Position numbers and translations under genes: made by a program. Positions 46,297 through 57,334 of a stretch of DNA of 64,000 nucleotides are shown one piece after another. Source of the DNA: Prillingera fragicola (taxonomy: Eukaryota > Basidiomycota > Tremellomycetes > Trichosporonales > Trichosporonaceae); assembly GCA_002335605.1 (NCBI GenBank), contig BEDY01000002.1, forward strand, positions 2,567,021 through 2,631,020. Reading direction: 5' to 3'. The notes below the pieces were generated by a model, which saw nothing but the letters and a program-made list of their open reading frames with translations, was not told the origin of the DNA and searched no databases. Positions within the stretch are counted from its first letter, which is position 1, and every line of letters starts with the position of its first letter.

Positions 46297-49054
46297 TCAC
46301 CAGTATCGTCCATCGTCTGCCTCGTTCTGCGCCACGTATTCTGGCACATGCATGAATTCCTCCTGAACAAGGTCGTCAGCGCTGATGTCATGTGCAAAAG
46401 TGGGGGACGGGGCGGACGCAGAGTGGGGTCGGCAAAGACTGTCGGCAGTCGGAGCCCGGCGGTTCAATCGCGGGGAAGTGGGGTGTGGGGTCGGCCGCTC
46501 AGCCGCCCTTGTACACGGCCTCTTGTGATTCCCACGTCCTCCTCACACGGGCCGCTGGAATCTTCCTGCCAGGAGAGACCCACAAAGCTGTCTCTCCGCT
46601 CAGACCAGCGGTACTCACCAAGCCAAGTTCGGCAAAGAAATCCACCTCGACGTCCTGTGCGAGGCCGCCGTTGACAATGCTCGCGTCGGGGCCGGGGCTG
46701 GGGGCGCGAGACTCTGCGCTCAGCGCGCTGAGCACGCGGCGAATGTAGCGTGCCACGTAGGCTGGGGCAGTCTTGCTGTCCTCGTTGGTGACGCTGGCGT
46801 GTGCCAGGTGGACGCGGTGTAATATTTGCAGAATGTACGACTTTTGAGCGCGTGTGGAGAAGCGGAATATCTGGACAGTGAGCGATGGTTGTGCTGTGTG
46901 GGTTGGCTCACCTTGCGTATGAATGCTACCAGCCCGCTTGTCATGCAACTCGCGCTGTCCTGCATGATGACGAGCTGTCCATTGCTGGCCACGATGTCGA
47001 TCTCGTCGGCCACCCTCGACATGAGCTGGATGCAGGCGTCGAGGCGCAGCGGATCCTGGGGCAACATCTCGAAATGGAAGCGCTTCATGACAAACATAAA
47101 GTCGAGAATCGACCACAGCAAGACATGCTCAATGTCCTGGTCAAAGCACGGCGGTGACGCTTCCTTGTTAAAGTATTTGCGGATCATGGCGTCGCCCTGC
47201 GCAAGGAGCGTCTCGATCGCGAGGTCCAGGTAGACCGGGTCGCGCGCCGGCTCGCACATTTGTCCCCAGTGGTCCTTGAGCTTGCACAGCTGCATACTGG
47301 CAGCAATGTGCATATCAACACTGGGGCCAAAGTGCATGTGCTCGCGGGCCCAGACTTCTGGCTGCCTGTCAGCGTGATTGCGGCACGTCTACCTACGTCT
47401 GAATGATCGTTCAAACGGATTACTGTTGGCAAGCCGTGGACGTACGATTGTCCTCGTTCGAACGCTGTGCCGTTAGCACGCATCCTCGATGACACCAAGA
47501 CTCACAGAACAAACAGAACCACGTCCTCTCAGCGTTGAGCTTTTCCCTCGCCTCACGCTCGTCATCCGGCAACGGGTCCGTCCTAGGGATGTGCCAGAAC
47601 AAGCTGTACCCCAGCCGGATAGCCATGCCGACTTTCATCCAGCCGCTCGTGTCTTCCGGGTCCTTCCAGTATGTCAGGATCATGAGACTTTGCACAACGC
47701 CAATGTCCGTGCTGCCTGCCTGCAGGGCGCGGTCCAGAACTGTGCGTGCATGACTGAGTAGGGACGAGTGCAGGTCGTGGCGGAAGAACCGCGAGGCGGC
47801 GGCAAGAACAGTTGAAAAGAGGACCGAGGATGTGTGACGAAGGTAGGGCATTGTGTGCACTGGGCGTCAGCGCCGCGCCGCACAATGGGACACTCACGAT
47901 TTGGGTCAAGCACGGCCACGAGAGGGTTCAAACGTGAGTGAAACCTGCGTTGTTAGGCACATTCCCCACCACAAACTCACAATAGGACGAGCGAGTTTGC
48001 CTCGACCTCACTCAAAGCTCTCAACGATACTGCATATTAGTGCCCGCCCTTTGCTTATCGCGGACCACTCACCCGGATCGTCGCCTTCCTTGACCCGGTC
48101 GGCCACATCCTCCTCGCCGCGGCGGACAGGCGCATTGCTAAAGAAGGGCGCCTTGGGTGGCAGTGTTGTCATGTCCGTGTCGGTTGGGTCGAGGAATTCT
48201 GCCATGTTGAGGTTGTGGTTCACGCGGTGGCTGCTGCCATATGTTTGGCTGCTGGGTGACACGGTCGTGTTGAGGGACTGCGCCGAATGAGCCTGCTGTC
48301 CGCCCCCCGAGCCTGGACCACTGCCGGCCTGTGACTGTGACATGTCAAACGAGGCGGGGCCAAGCCCGCCAGAGAGTCCGGAGAGTCCGTTGGGAGATGA
48401 CGACAGGGCGCCAGACGTGGGTATTCCGTTTCCGAGGTTGTTTGGCATGCCCGAGCCAAGGCCCAGAGGCATGGCGAACGGGAGGCCGCTAGTGTCACCC
48501 ATGGGTTTGGGTGGCGAGGGTTGAGGAAGATCAAAGCGGGTGACTTGATGGCCGTGTTGCTGGTCGGACTGGCTGTCAAGAGTCTGGCGCCGGCTACCCA
48601 CGTTAGCCATGGCCGCGCAAGCACGTCTCACCTTGAATTGGGTGGCCTGCCCTTGCGCTTGATGACGGGTGGGTCGTTGCACTGAAGTCCGTACCGGCCT
48701 GGAGGGTCAGTATAATACACAATAAAGACGCCACCACGGAGACCAAGGACTCACTGCAGCGTGCACAGGCCGCGTTGGATTCTGGAGGGCGGATACACCG
48801 AACCTGCCAGTCAGCATCAACTTCGATCCGTTTACCAGCTGGCATACCTTTATAGCACGACAAGTTTTACACCTGGAAAGCATGGTCAGCATGCGTCCAG
48901 AACACTATCTTCCAACTCTGCCGTCGATCTAGCCCGCTCGCAGACTTGTCCCAGCCGCTGTCACTCACGCAAGTTTAGACCTTGGAGGAGGCTTTGCGGC
49001 TCCGACTTCAGAGTTCTCGGTCTGGCCGTCGTGATGTACAGGGAGTGGAGACAT
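46297..49054 (-). CDS. Zn2Cys6 transcription factor
   Basis: Predicted nuclear regulator of about 700 residues. The first exon (MSPLPVHHDGQTENSEVG... to SKLA) splices to CKTCRAIK|VRC, then ACARCSRYGLQC, followed by the basic linker VIKRKGRPPNSR. Spacing is C-x2-C-x6-C-x10-C-x2-C-x6-C, over four exons. A Gly/Ser/Asn/Gln-rich linker precedes a fungal_trans-type domain (PYLRHTSSVLFSTVLAAASRFF, written here as two halves around VLFS; then WMKVGMAIRLGYSLFWH). I end the protein at 46297 by splicing from FFAELGL across about 240 nt to EEFMHVPEYVAQNEADDGRY, because that acceptor alone has a good gctgac branch site in frame. A retained intron would give a different short tail. Confidence 0.84.
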
Positions 49055-50177
49055 GGCGGGGGGATGGCTAGTCCGGGGGCGCTATGATAAGAGTGTGCGG
49101 GTCCCCAATGTGGGATATGACTGGTTTGGTATCACTTTGATGTGGGGGACATGGAGATGAATGAGAATGGTGAAGGGTGGACCACACCGCTGTGTCGTTG
49201 GGTGGCGCGGAAAGAGCCGCGAAATGGGCCGAGACGGGAAAATCGGGGGGGGTGCTGGCCACTGGGCGGGGCTGCTCCCGACTGACCCGCTGCCGCTATG
49301 CCATAACTTTGGGGTGTGCATGAAGATCATGTACCCAAAGGATGAACAACAGCTCGACAGGTGACGAGCTTGATGGCATGCTCGGCGGTTGAGATAAAGG
49401 CAGTACCCGCGACGTTGCCCTTGCCGCACTGGGTGGCCGCAAAGTGCAGCGCACTCGTCGCCTTGTTTTTCCGCCGAACCGCTCAATCAGCCGCACCGCC
49501 GGCAAGACCTCACTGCAAAGGGACATAGAGCGCTCTTGCCAAGGATCCAAGGAGTCTTGCATCTTATCAACGGGATCGACACTACAGGGGTTGCGTGGTT
49601 TAGGGGGATTACATGCTCCTGCCGGCGGCAACACATAGGTTTGCGTACTCGGGAGGACGGAGAATGGCCCGAATGTGCCCAAGATATCGCTGTTGCTGGT
49701 GCACTACATACCTGTCTTTCATCAAGGACTGAATGGCGATAAAGCGATTCTATCTAGGGCTTTGAGATCAATTCGATCAGCTGTTGACTGCTTTCCTGGG
49801 TTCCGAAGCGCCGGACATTGTCCAAGCTGGAGGGCACGGTTGCCATGGTGGGAGGATGCACGTCGTCACTAGTTTGGCTTCGACACCCCGACCTCGAGTA
49901 CCATTGGCCAGCCTTCGCTGTACAGTAAAGTTAGTGCGTCAAAGGAACATTGCTACTTCTTGAGTTTCGGCCCATTACTTGTCAACAGGCCGCCCAAGAA
50001 TGGCCACCCTACCGTTGCATATCCACTGCACTCTCGGCACCAGGAACTCGAGCTTGCCTGGTAAAAATCGAGCAGGCCTGTCACAGCCGGACATGTTGAG
50101 ATTCCAAGCGTGCATGAGATGGGCAGCGAGATAAATAAATAATCTATTTTATTTTTTGCTGGCTCCAGGAACGGGAC
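49055..50177. other. Intergenic region
   Basis: No supported gene. A minus-strand open frame (49682-49296) lacks domain, start context and splice support. Confidence 0.5.
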
Positions 50178-51439
50178 CTACTCCTGGTTCATAATGACAA
50201 CCTTGACCTCCTCCCCGCTGGCTGCGGCCTCAAACGCGTCGGTTGCACGGCTGAGCGGCACGGTCTTTGTAATGAGCGGCTTGACATCCACGAGTCCGCG
50301 TTCAAGCAGATCAATGCCGTCCTCGAAGCATCCATGGGTGTAGTGGAAGGCACCGTGAAGGTTGATCTGTTTCATGGTCAGGTCCACAATCGGCATCTGG
50401 ACGAGGGCAGGTCCCAGGCCGGCTTGCAGAACTGGCGGTCAGCATACCTCTCCGAGCATGGATAACTTACAGTTTCCTCCATGCTTGAGCAGAGCAATGC
50501 CTAGTTGGATGCAGCTCTCGGCACCGGTGGTCTCAATCACGACGTCCACTCCGCGCGGCAGACCTATACCGGCAAGCATGCCCTGTGCAAAACCGTTGAT
50601 AGTCTCCATGCCGACCTCGCCCTTGATTTCGCCGTTGACAAATCCATGTGTCGCAGCATAGGTCTTGGCAAAGTCGACGCGAGCTGCCGACAGGTCGACA
50701 GCAACAACGATACGTGCACCGTAGGCCTTTGCCACTGCCATGCACAAAAGGCCCAGGGGTCCCGAGCCGAGTACGACGACATTGTCGTGTGCCTTGAGCT
50801 TGACGCGGCGTGCTACCTGAATGGCAATAGCGAGCGGTTGGATGCAACCCGCCTCAGCCCAAGTGATATCTTCTGGAACGTGGACAGCGTTGCGAGCCGG
50901 CACTGATGCCCACTGGCACAGGGTTCCGTCCGCACCAGGCGCCGCGAGGTATCCACCTTCCTTGCAGTAGCTTCGAGATCAGTATTACACATTTCATGGT
51001 GCGTGGGGCTTACTTGGTCTCGCCAGTGCGACACACGTTGCAATCCCAGCACGGCAGAGCAGGCTCGATGGCGACCTTGTCGCCGACTCGGACTCGGTCG
51101 CTTCGCACGCCCGGACCGAGGGCGGCGACAATGCCAGCGCCCTCGTGCCCCAGGACGTGAGGGCAGGACACTATGGAGGCGCCAATTGCGCCTCGCTTGT
51201 AGTAGGAGACGTCGGTGCCGCAGCTCCTTGTCAGCGGTGCTAGGAGACAAAGAGACGTACATGCCCGTGGACATCATCTTGACGAGAATGTCACCAGCAC
51301 CGGGAGTGGGCAGGGGACGTTCCTCGATCGTGAGCTGGGCGAGGCCAGTGAGGACGGCGTGGCGGTTTGTCGCATTCTCAGTCGAGACGTCGGGGTGGTG
51401 GTGGTCGGCGCTGGCGCCGTTTCCGTTGGGAGCTGGCAT
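50178..51439 (-). CDS. Polyol dehydrogenase (xylitol/sorbitol type)
   Basis: Zinc-dependent medium-chain dehydrogenase, probably oxidising a sugar alcohol with NAD+. Visible are the catalytic zinc site GICGTDV and GHEGAG, the structural cysteines PCWDCNVCRTGET-NYC (C-x2-C-x2-C-x7-C, the last across an intron), VVLGSGPLGLLCMAVAKAYG for NAD binding, and VDVVIETTGAESC. The N-terminus is MPAPNGNGASADHHH with the ATG at 51439 in caccATGcc. The frame is also open upstream to a second ATG at 51565, which would add a basic, acid-free 42-residue leader. It is the only enzyme inside a run of four zinc-cluster regulators. L-arabinitol, xylitol and sorbitol dehydrogenases cannot be separated by eye. Confidence 0.9.
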
Positions 51440-52282
51440 GGTGAGCGTTGTTGGTATTGGCAGATGGATGATGCGGGGAAACGATGTGATCGGTCGTCGA
51501 TGCCGAGTCTTTTGAATGGCAGTAGCGAGAATGCGCCGCCTGAATTGAGCGGCGACGAGGTTCATGGCGGTGGAACGTGTGATAGGCCAGACGTCATTGC
51601 ATCAGTACGATAAGGCTGCGCAGCACTCAGCCACCATTCCCCATGTAAATGAGTTGTGCCTCTCGAGGAGGCGTCGTGTGGCGTGAGAATGTCTGTGTGC
51701 AGTCAGGTGGACGACGACGACAGCAGTTGTGTCAGGAGTGTGAAAGAGTTAGTGTCGGCTTGAAGCTAGACTAGAGTATGTCACGAGGGGCGTCTTCAGC
51801 TTTCCCCTGGAGGAAAGACGGCGTAGGAGGTAGACGTAGAAGAGTGCGTTGCAGAGTAGGTGGCTGTCATCGTGTCTCTATGGAACACGGAACAGTAGTG
51901 GCTGTAGAAGGCTCGGCTCAGCTGCGGAGTTTATCCGGTTTATTTCACCCCCGCATGGCATCCATGCTGTTGACAGCCTGTGGCCTGTGGGAGATGCAAC
52001 AACCATATGCAAAGACGACCATTGACACGCATAGTCGGCTTCAACAGCAGGTCGGTGTTTTGATAGGATGTACTATACCCAGCGCTTCATGCACAAGCAG
52101 GCAATGTCGCTTACACTTACAGGACCCAAGCACATTTGACCCGAAGATGTCCCGCTCTTGTTCCGCCCCCTCACCTAATCAACAACACTGGCACCCCCAC
52201 CCGACCCGGTCATTGCCAGCTTGAACCGTTGCCCATCCACCATTGTCCCATTCAACATCTCCATCTTTTGCTCGAACCAAAC
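51440..52282. other. Divergent promoter region
   Basis: This 840 bp lies between the polyol dehydrogenase and the next regulator. The first 126 bp may encode an alternative dehydrogenase leader (ATG at 51565). I see no other gene. Confidence 0.5.
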
Positions 52283-54645
52283 ATGCCTCGCGCTCAAGTG
52301 GATACTACTTCCCCAGATCCGGCGTCACCAGCAGCCCATACAGCAGGCAAGGCTGCCAAACATCGAAAGACTCCAATCACTCGTCAGAGTCGTAAGTACT
52401 CGTCGAAGCATCCACCGTGAAACCCGTCAGTGCTAACCACTGTACCAGAAAGCTGTGATGGTTAGTGCATCCAAGGGCTGTTGAGCCAAAAACTGACCAA
52501 CTCGTGTTCAGCATGTCGAGCTCGCAAGTATGTAGCAGGCCTGCTTCGTCGCTGACGCCGCAGAGTCAAGTGCGACCGACCTCCACCTACCCATGGGGAA
52601 AGCGCAATAGCGCGGTGCTCACACTGTGCCGCTATTGATGTGCCTTGTGAGTGGCAGCGGAGATGATCTTGGCAACTAATTCCTAGGTGTCTTTACACGA
52701 GTTCCAAAGAGGCGAGGACCGCCAAACAGGTACGCTGACCCACCCTCAACACAATTGACTCCAGGTACGCCATGCAGATCCACGGCCAGCACGAGTCGGC
52801 TACCGCCTCCCCCGCAGCCGCTAGCGCACCTCTTGGTCCTCCAACGTCCACCTCTTGGGTCTCTCCCGAATCCCCAGTCTATCGTAACAGTCACGTAGCA
52901 ACGACGATAGGCTCATTCCACAAATCCCCCGCTGATCCACCAACGTCGTCAACAAGCCACTCGGCTCCGTCACATTGGCCGGTAGACCGCGAGCGCAGGC
53001 TCTTCTCGCCGGGTGCAGCAAGGATTCGGGATGAATCGTTTCCGAATTATCCCCACAATCCCAACAATGTGCTCGACAACGTCCTCCCCCGCGGCTTGCT
53101 ATTCAAAATTGTCGACCTCCACTTTGAATACGTCTACCCGCTCACCCCGCTGGTCCACCGCCGTACATTCTGGCGCGACATCAACATGCGCCGTGAAGAG
53201 CTGCCGGGGCAAGAGGATTGGGTTGCTTTGGTGTTGGCTATCATTGCCACGACAATCTGTCAGCTTCCTGAACCTCTTGTGCCAGTGCCGAGGGAGGAGG
53301 CACGCGGTCTCGTCCTACAGTGCTTCTACCATGTGCGGGGGTGTCAGACCAAGAGCATGGAGAATGTGTCCTTGACTCACGGTGTGTACTTTATCACTCG
53401 ACTCTTGCTAACATGGAAGCCACGACCACTGTATTTCTGGGCATTACCGCACATCTCCTTGGCCAAAGCAACACTTCAGCCGCCGTCAACGGAATGCTCA
53501 ATTCCACCCTCAGCGATCATCGATGGCACTTGGATCACGTAAGTTGAGCTTGAGTTGAACCCTACTGACTGCAGAACCTCCCTCCTCTTCAGCGTGAAAT
53601 GTGGCGACGAATCTTTTGGCACAGGTTCTGCGGAGACCGCACTGTGGCAGTTCTATACAACCGCATGTCGCAGATCCACGAGGACGACGCCGCGTTTGTC
53701 GAGTTGCCGACCGAAATCGACGACGAGTATCTCACGGAGGAAGAGTACTTGGAACAACCCCCCGGACACGTCCCAGTCATCACTGGATACAACTACTGCA
53801 TCAAGGTGTTCAAGCGTGAGTACATATCCAATAGGTGACGCTGACGTGGCAGTGCTTGGAGAAGTGCTTGAGCTTCGTCGACGCGACCGGCGCAAGATCC
53901 CACAAGGGACGGATCTGCGCTTGCGTCTCATTGAGTTGGACAAACTACAGGAGCAGCTCCTGCATCTGATGGACGGGTGCCCAGCAGCCCTGCAGCTTGA
54001 CCCCCAGAAGCCTGAGCAGACCATTGTCAACTTGCTCACCGACCTGGGCAAGGCAGGCTTTGGAGGCTTCGATGTACCATTCCTGGTAGATTCGCTGCAG
54101 TCGGCTGGTGTCAAGGACGCGTTCTTGGTCCAACAGGCAAACATCTATGTTACGAGGGTGAGTCGCTTCCAAGGTTTCGTTTCTGACGCGTAGGAACTCG
54201 CCCGAATCGTGCTGGTGCAGCACCGCGAAGAGCTGCTGCGACTCGAGGCTCGCGACGAGGGTGGTACCCCACAGACTGTTGATTTGTCGTCGGTCGAGGC
54301 AGAGAAGGAACACGTGGTCTCGGACCTGCTTACCATGCTTGAGCGAATCCCATTGAATATCATCGGTACGTACTTGAAGGTGGCTGTAGCTTACTCGTAG
54401 CCGTCAATACGCGCTGGCTTGTCGGCAAGGTTCGCTTCATTGCATGCTGTCTGCTGGATCCGCTCGTGGATCCGTCACAAGTCACGGATCAGAGCCTACC
54501 TGATCGTGCTCAGCGCTACCTCTGTGAGCACATGTCTGTCGATGTCCACTGACCATCAGGGTCGTTGTTGCGTATGCTTGGCGATCTCGAGGGACTGTAC
54601 TCTCCGGCAGGTTTGGGGCGTCCTTCCACGCCCCCTGCTCCTTGA
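52283..54645 (+). CDS. Zn2Cys6 transcription factor built from micro-exons
   Basis: Predicted nuclear regulator of 641 residues from twelve exons with consistent phase: 52283-52391, 52449-52460, 52512-52527, 52564-52646, 52687-52729, 52765-53381, 53420-53538, 53575-53815, 53853-54157, 54194-54365, 54401-54523 and 54560-54645. The cluster QSCDACRARKVKCDR, then ARCSHCAAIDVPC, spans exons 1-5, two of them only 12 and 16 nt. Spacing is C-x2-C-x6-C-x13-C-x2-C-x6-C. The basic linker is VPKRRGPPNR. The middle-homology region includes NVLPRGLLFKIVDLHFEYVY and PLVHRRTFW. This layout (cluster, then LFFxHVHxxxPILH-like motif) is common in regulators of carbohydrate use. The start ATG at 52283 follows accaaac. 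Confidence 0.88.
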
Positions 54646-54855
54646 CCTGGCCGGTTCTCAGTAGAGACTATACCAGCAGCCCACGCATGCATACATAATG
54701 AACAACAGCAGTAACGATGGCCACCGGATGGCACGGTCCGGAGCTCCGACATAGTTCCGGCTGAGCCTGTTTAGCCGGAGTTAACTTGGAAGTAGCGGGT
54801 TTACCATCCCCTTCTTCACCTGCACAGCCGACATCTACGCCTTATCCTCCACACA

Positions 54856-56850
54856 ATGTCTCCTACCTACAGCGGCGGTACACTGTCCGTGAGCCCAGAG
54901 GCCGAAAAGGGCAGCCAGGACGCGCCCGTCCAGCGCCGCAGTAGCAAGGCCTGCGAGGCTTGTCGCGTCCGTCGCATCAAATGTGTGGGACCTCCACCGT
55001 GCGAGTCGTGTCGCGCAGCCGGACTGGGGAGCTCGTGTACGGTTAGGCTGAAGGCCAGGCCAAAAAGGTGAGGACACATACTTTCGTTGTTGATATTGAT
55101 AGACTAGGGCACCGTCAGCAAAACTGTTGCAGCGGCTGCAACGAACCCGTCCCGCAGAGCCAGCGCTCCCGCCACCCAACTTGACGCAGCGGCTCGGGCT
55201 TGGCAGCACCTTTCCCATCATTCCGGAGGACACGGATCCGGCTGCGGGGCCATCATCATCGGCCATGCCATGGGGGCCAGCGACAGGCAATTCGACATCG
55301 TCAACCTATGACAGGCGCAACCCGCTGGACGACGTCGAAGCAGCGTTGGCCGCATGGTGCGCTACCAAGAGTGAGTTGGTTTGCGTGACTGAAACTGATG
55401 GCAGATGTGCCGTTTTCAAAGCTTGTGTTCAAGGTTGAAGCACGGCTGGCAGGATTTCCTGTGACCCCACTACCTGCTGAGCCAGAGAAAAGCCAAGTCG
55501 AGGACCTGCTGTTCAACACCCTCATCTCGGCCAAACAGTTTGACGATCTTACGAATGACTGGACTTTTTTGCGGTCGCTGTATGGGCGATATCGGGCTGT
55601 GCCGAACTCGCTCAGTGATGATCAAAAGGCAAGCACAAAGTAGAGTGCGGAGCTGACAGCAGGCCTTGGTGTATGCCATGCTGTGCATTGCGCGGTTCTA
55701 TCAGATTAGGCAGAGCCGCGACGACGGGCTACCGATGGGCTCACTGGGGATCCCGCGAGACGACGTGACGTATTACAACATGTCGACCGAGGCTTTGGCC
55801 AGGTGGAACAGGCCGTCGCTTTACTCTGCATGTGAGATCTAGTCTTTGGCCGTGCTAACGTCCAGGGGCATACTTCTACCTCGTTCCGTTTACGATTGGC
55901 ATGGGTGGCCCAGGCGAGTCAAAGCACATGCTTCAACAGTTTGCCTGGCACGTCAAGGAACTCGGTCTGCACAAACGCGCTACCGCCGATCTGTACCAGC
56001 CGCACGAACGAGCGCACGAGATCTTTGCGGCATACTTTTACTCGGAAATGTTTCGTTCATCTCTGACAGACTTGACGCCGGCGCTTTCGCTCATCGAAGT
56101 CGACGTCGACCCTACACCCCCGCCGACAATGTTCCCACCATGTCTCAACCACGCCTGCATGTTCACTGCAAAGGTGCTCGCAGACTTTGGGGACTCGGCA
56201 GTCGATATGACAACCAACGCCTACGTTACCCAGACCGAGGCGCTGTGGATGCCCTACCTCCGTGACCTGCGGCAACCAGGCCAGCAAGAGGGCACCCGAG
56301 CCAAAAACGGCTGGGCGCAGTTTCGTTACAACTGGCTGCGCATGCTTTTGTACATCCCTCTCATGGTGTCCACCACTCAAGCCCCACAAGCATACGGAAT
56401 GATTGCACGATCCATTCAACAATCACTTGAGACATATGCGGATCTGGCGCTCAACCAGCTAAACCCGAGCTGGCCGCAGGTTCAGCGCTTGGCAGTGTGC
56501 GGCCAGCTGCTCATTCTCTGCCACGAGGCTGGAGAGTTTCACCCACGAGAGGCCAAGGCCCTGTTCCAGATGATTGTGGACATGCTCAGAAGGTACCAGG
56601 ATACGTGGCCTGCATGCGCGGACCTCATTGTTGGCCTCACCGTCGCTGCCAAGGCTTTCGGTACGTTTCCAGCTTTGAAAACTGGCTAACTGCGACAGAT
56701 ATTGACATAGTGGCCGACTCGGACTTCCTAGCCCTAAGCGACGGGGCTCTCCCCACGGAGGCTCTCATGTTTGAAGACTATCCTTACGGACCATACGGCA
56801 TGGTGCTCGACTTTGACTTTTCGGCATTCCCTCCATGTCTGGGAACTTAG
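54856..56850 (+). CDS. Zn2Cys6 transcription factor with a GC-AG intron
   Basis: Predicted nuclear regulator of 604 residues from six exons: 54856-55067, 55108-55370, 55405-55628, 55663-55831, 55866-56660 and 56699-56850. The cluster is intact in the first exon: SSKACEACRVRRIKC, then PPCESCRAAGLGSSC. The middle region (FYLVPFTIGMGGPGESKHM, then VKELGLHKR and FAAYFYSEMF) is of fungal_trans type. The acidic C-terminus (FEDYPYGPYGMVLDFDFSAF) looks like an activation domain. The third intron begins gc (gcaagc) and not gt, yet has a normal gctgac box and cag end. It is tandem with the regulator upstream, 210 bp away. The start ATG follows cacaca. Confidence 0.88.
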
Positions 56851-56995
56851 GGCTCGCCAGTGGGTGGGTGTTTCCATGCATTCATTTCCAGGCATCCAAC
56901 GTGCGCGCAGTTTGGGGAACTGAGAGTAGCCAAGATCCTCCCTGTGACGCCCTCTGCTATGGTTAAAGTAAGTATTGTTCCATCCCGGCATCAAA

Positions 56996-57100
56996 TACCC
57001 TATGGCTCAGTTGGTTAGCGCGTGGAGCTGTTATATTCCATCCCACATGGACGATTACGTAACAACTCCGAGGTCCACGGTTCGAGCCCGTGTGGGGTAG
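56996..57100 (+). tRNA. tRNA-Asn (GTT) with a 31 nt intron
   Basis: Acceptor TACCCTA/TGGGGTA with discriminator G, D arm GCTCAGTTGGTTAGCGC, anticodon stem TGGAG/CTCCG (one G-T pair) and loop CTGTTA-A interrupted after position 37 by 31 nt. The T arm CACGG-TTCGAGC-CCGTG is perfect. A T-run follows. Anticodon GTT and the G73 discriminator both fit Asn. Confidence 0.93.
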
Positions 57101-57334
57101 ATTTTTGCATTTTTTCTGCATGGAGCTGCGTTCTTTCATGTGAAGTGAATAGGCCAGGTTTGCTCCTCTTGTGTTGTGATTTTTGTGCAGGTGTAGCGCA
57201 ACAGGTTTGGAGTGCATGGCCATTTAAAGATGATTGACCGCCCTGTTTACGTAAAATCAGTTTCCGTGCCTGACGGCAAGGTGGTGATTCGTGTCTCCCT
57301 CCACAGCCTCCACCTCTGTCATTCTCATCTCACC

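Noticed and set aside
46300..46620. Alternative C-terminus of the regulator at 46297-49054 by using the ctcctggcag acceptor
   Set aside because: That acceptor lacks a branch site; the next in-frame acceptor has gctgac at the right distance and gives a natural end.
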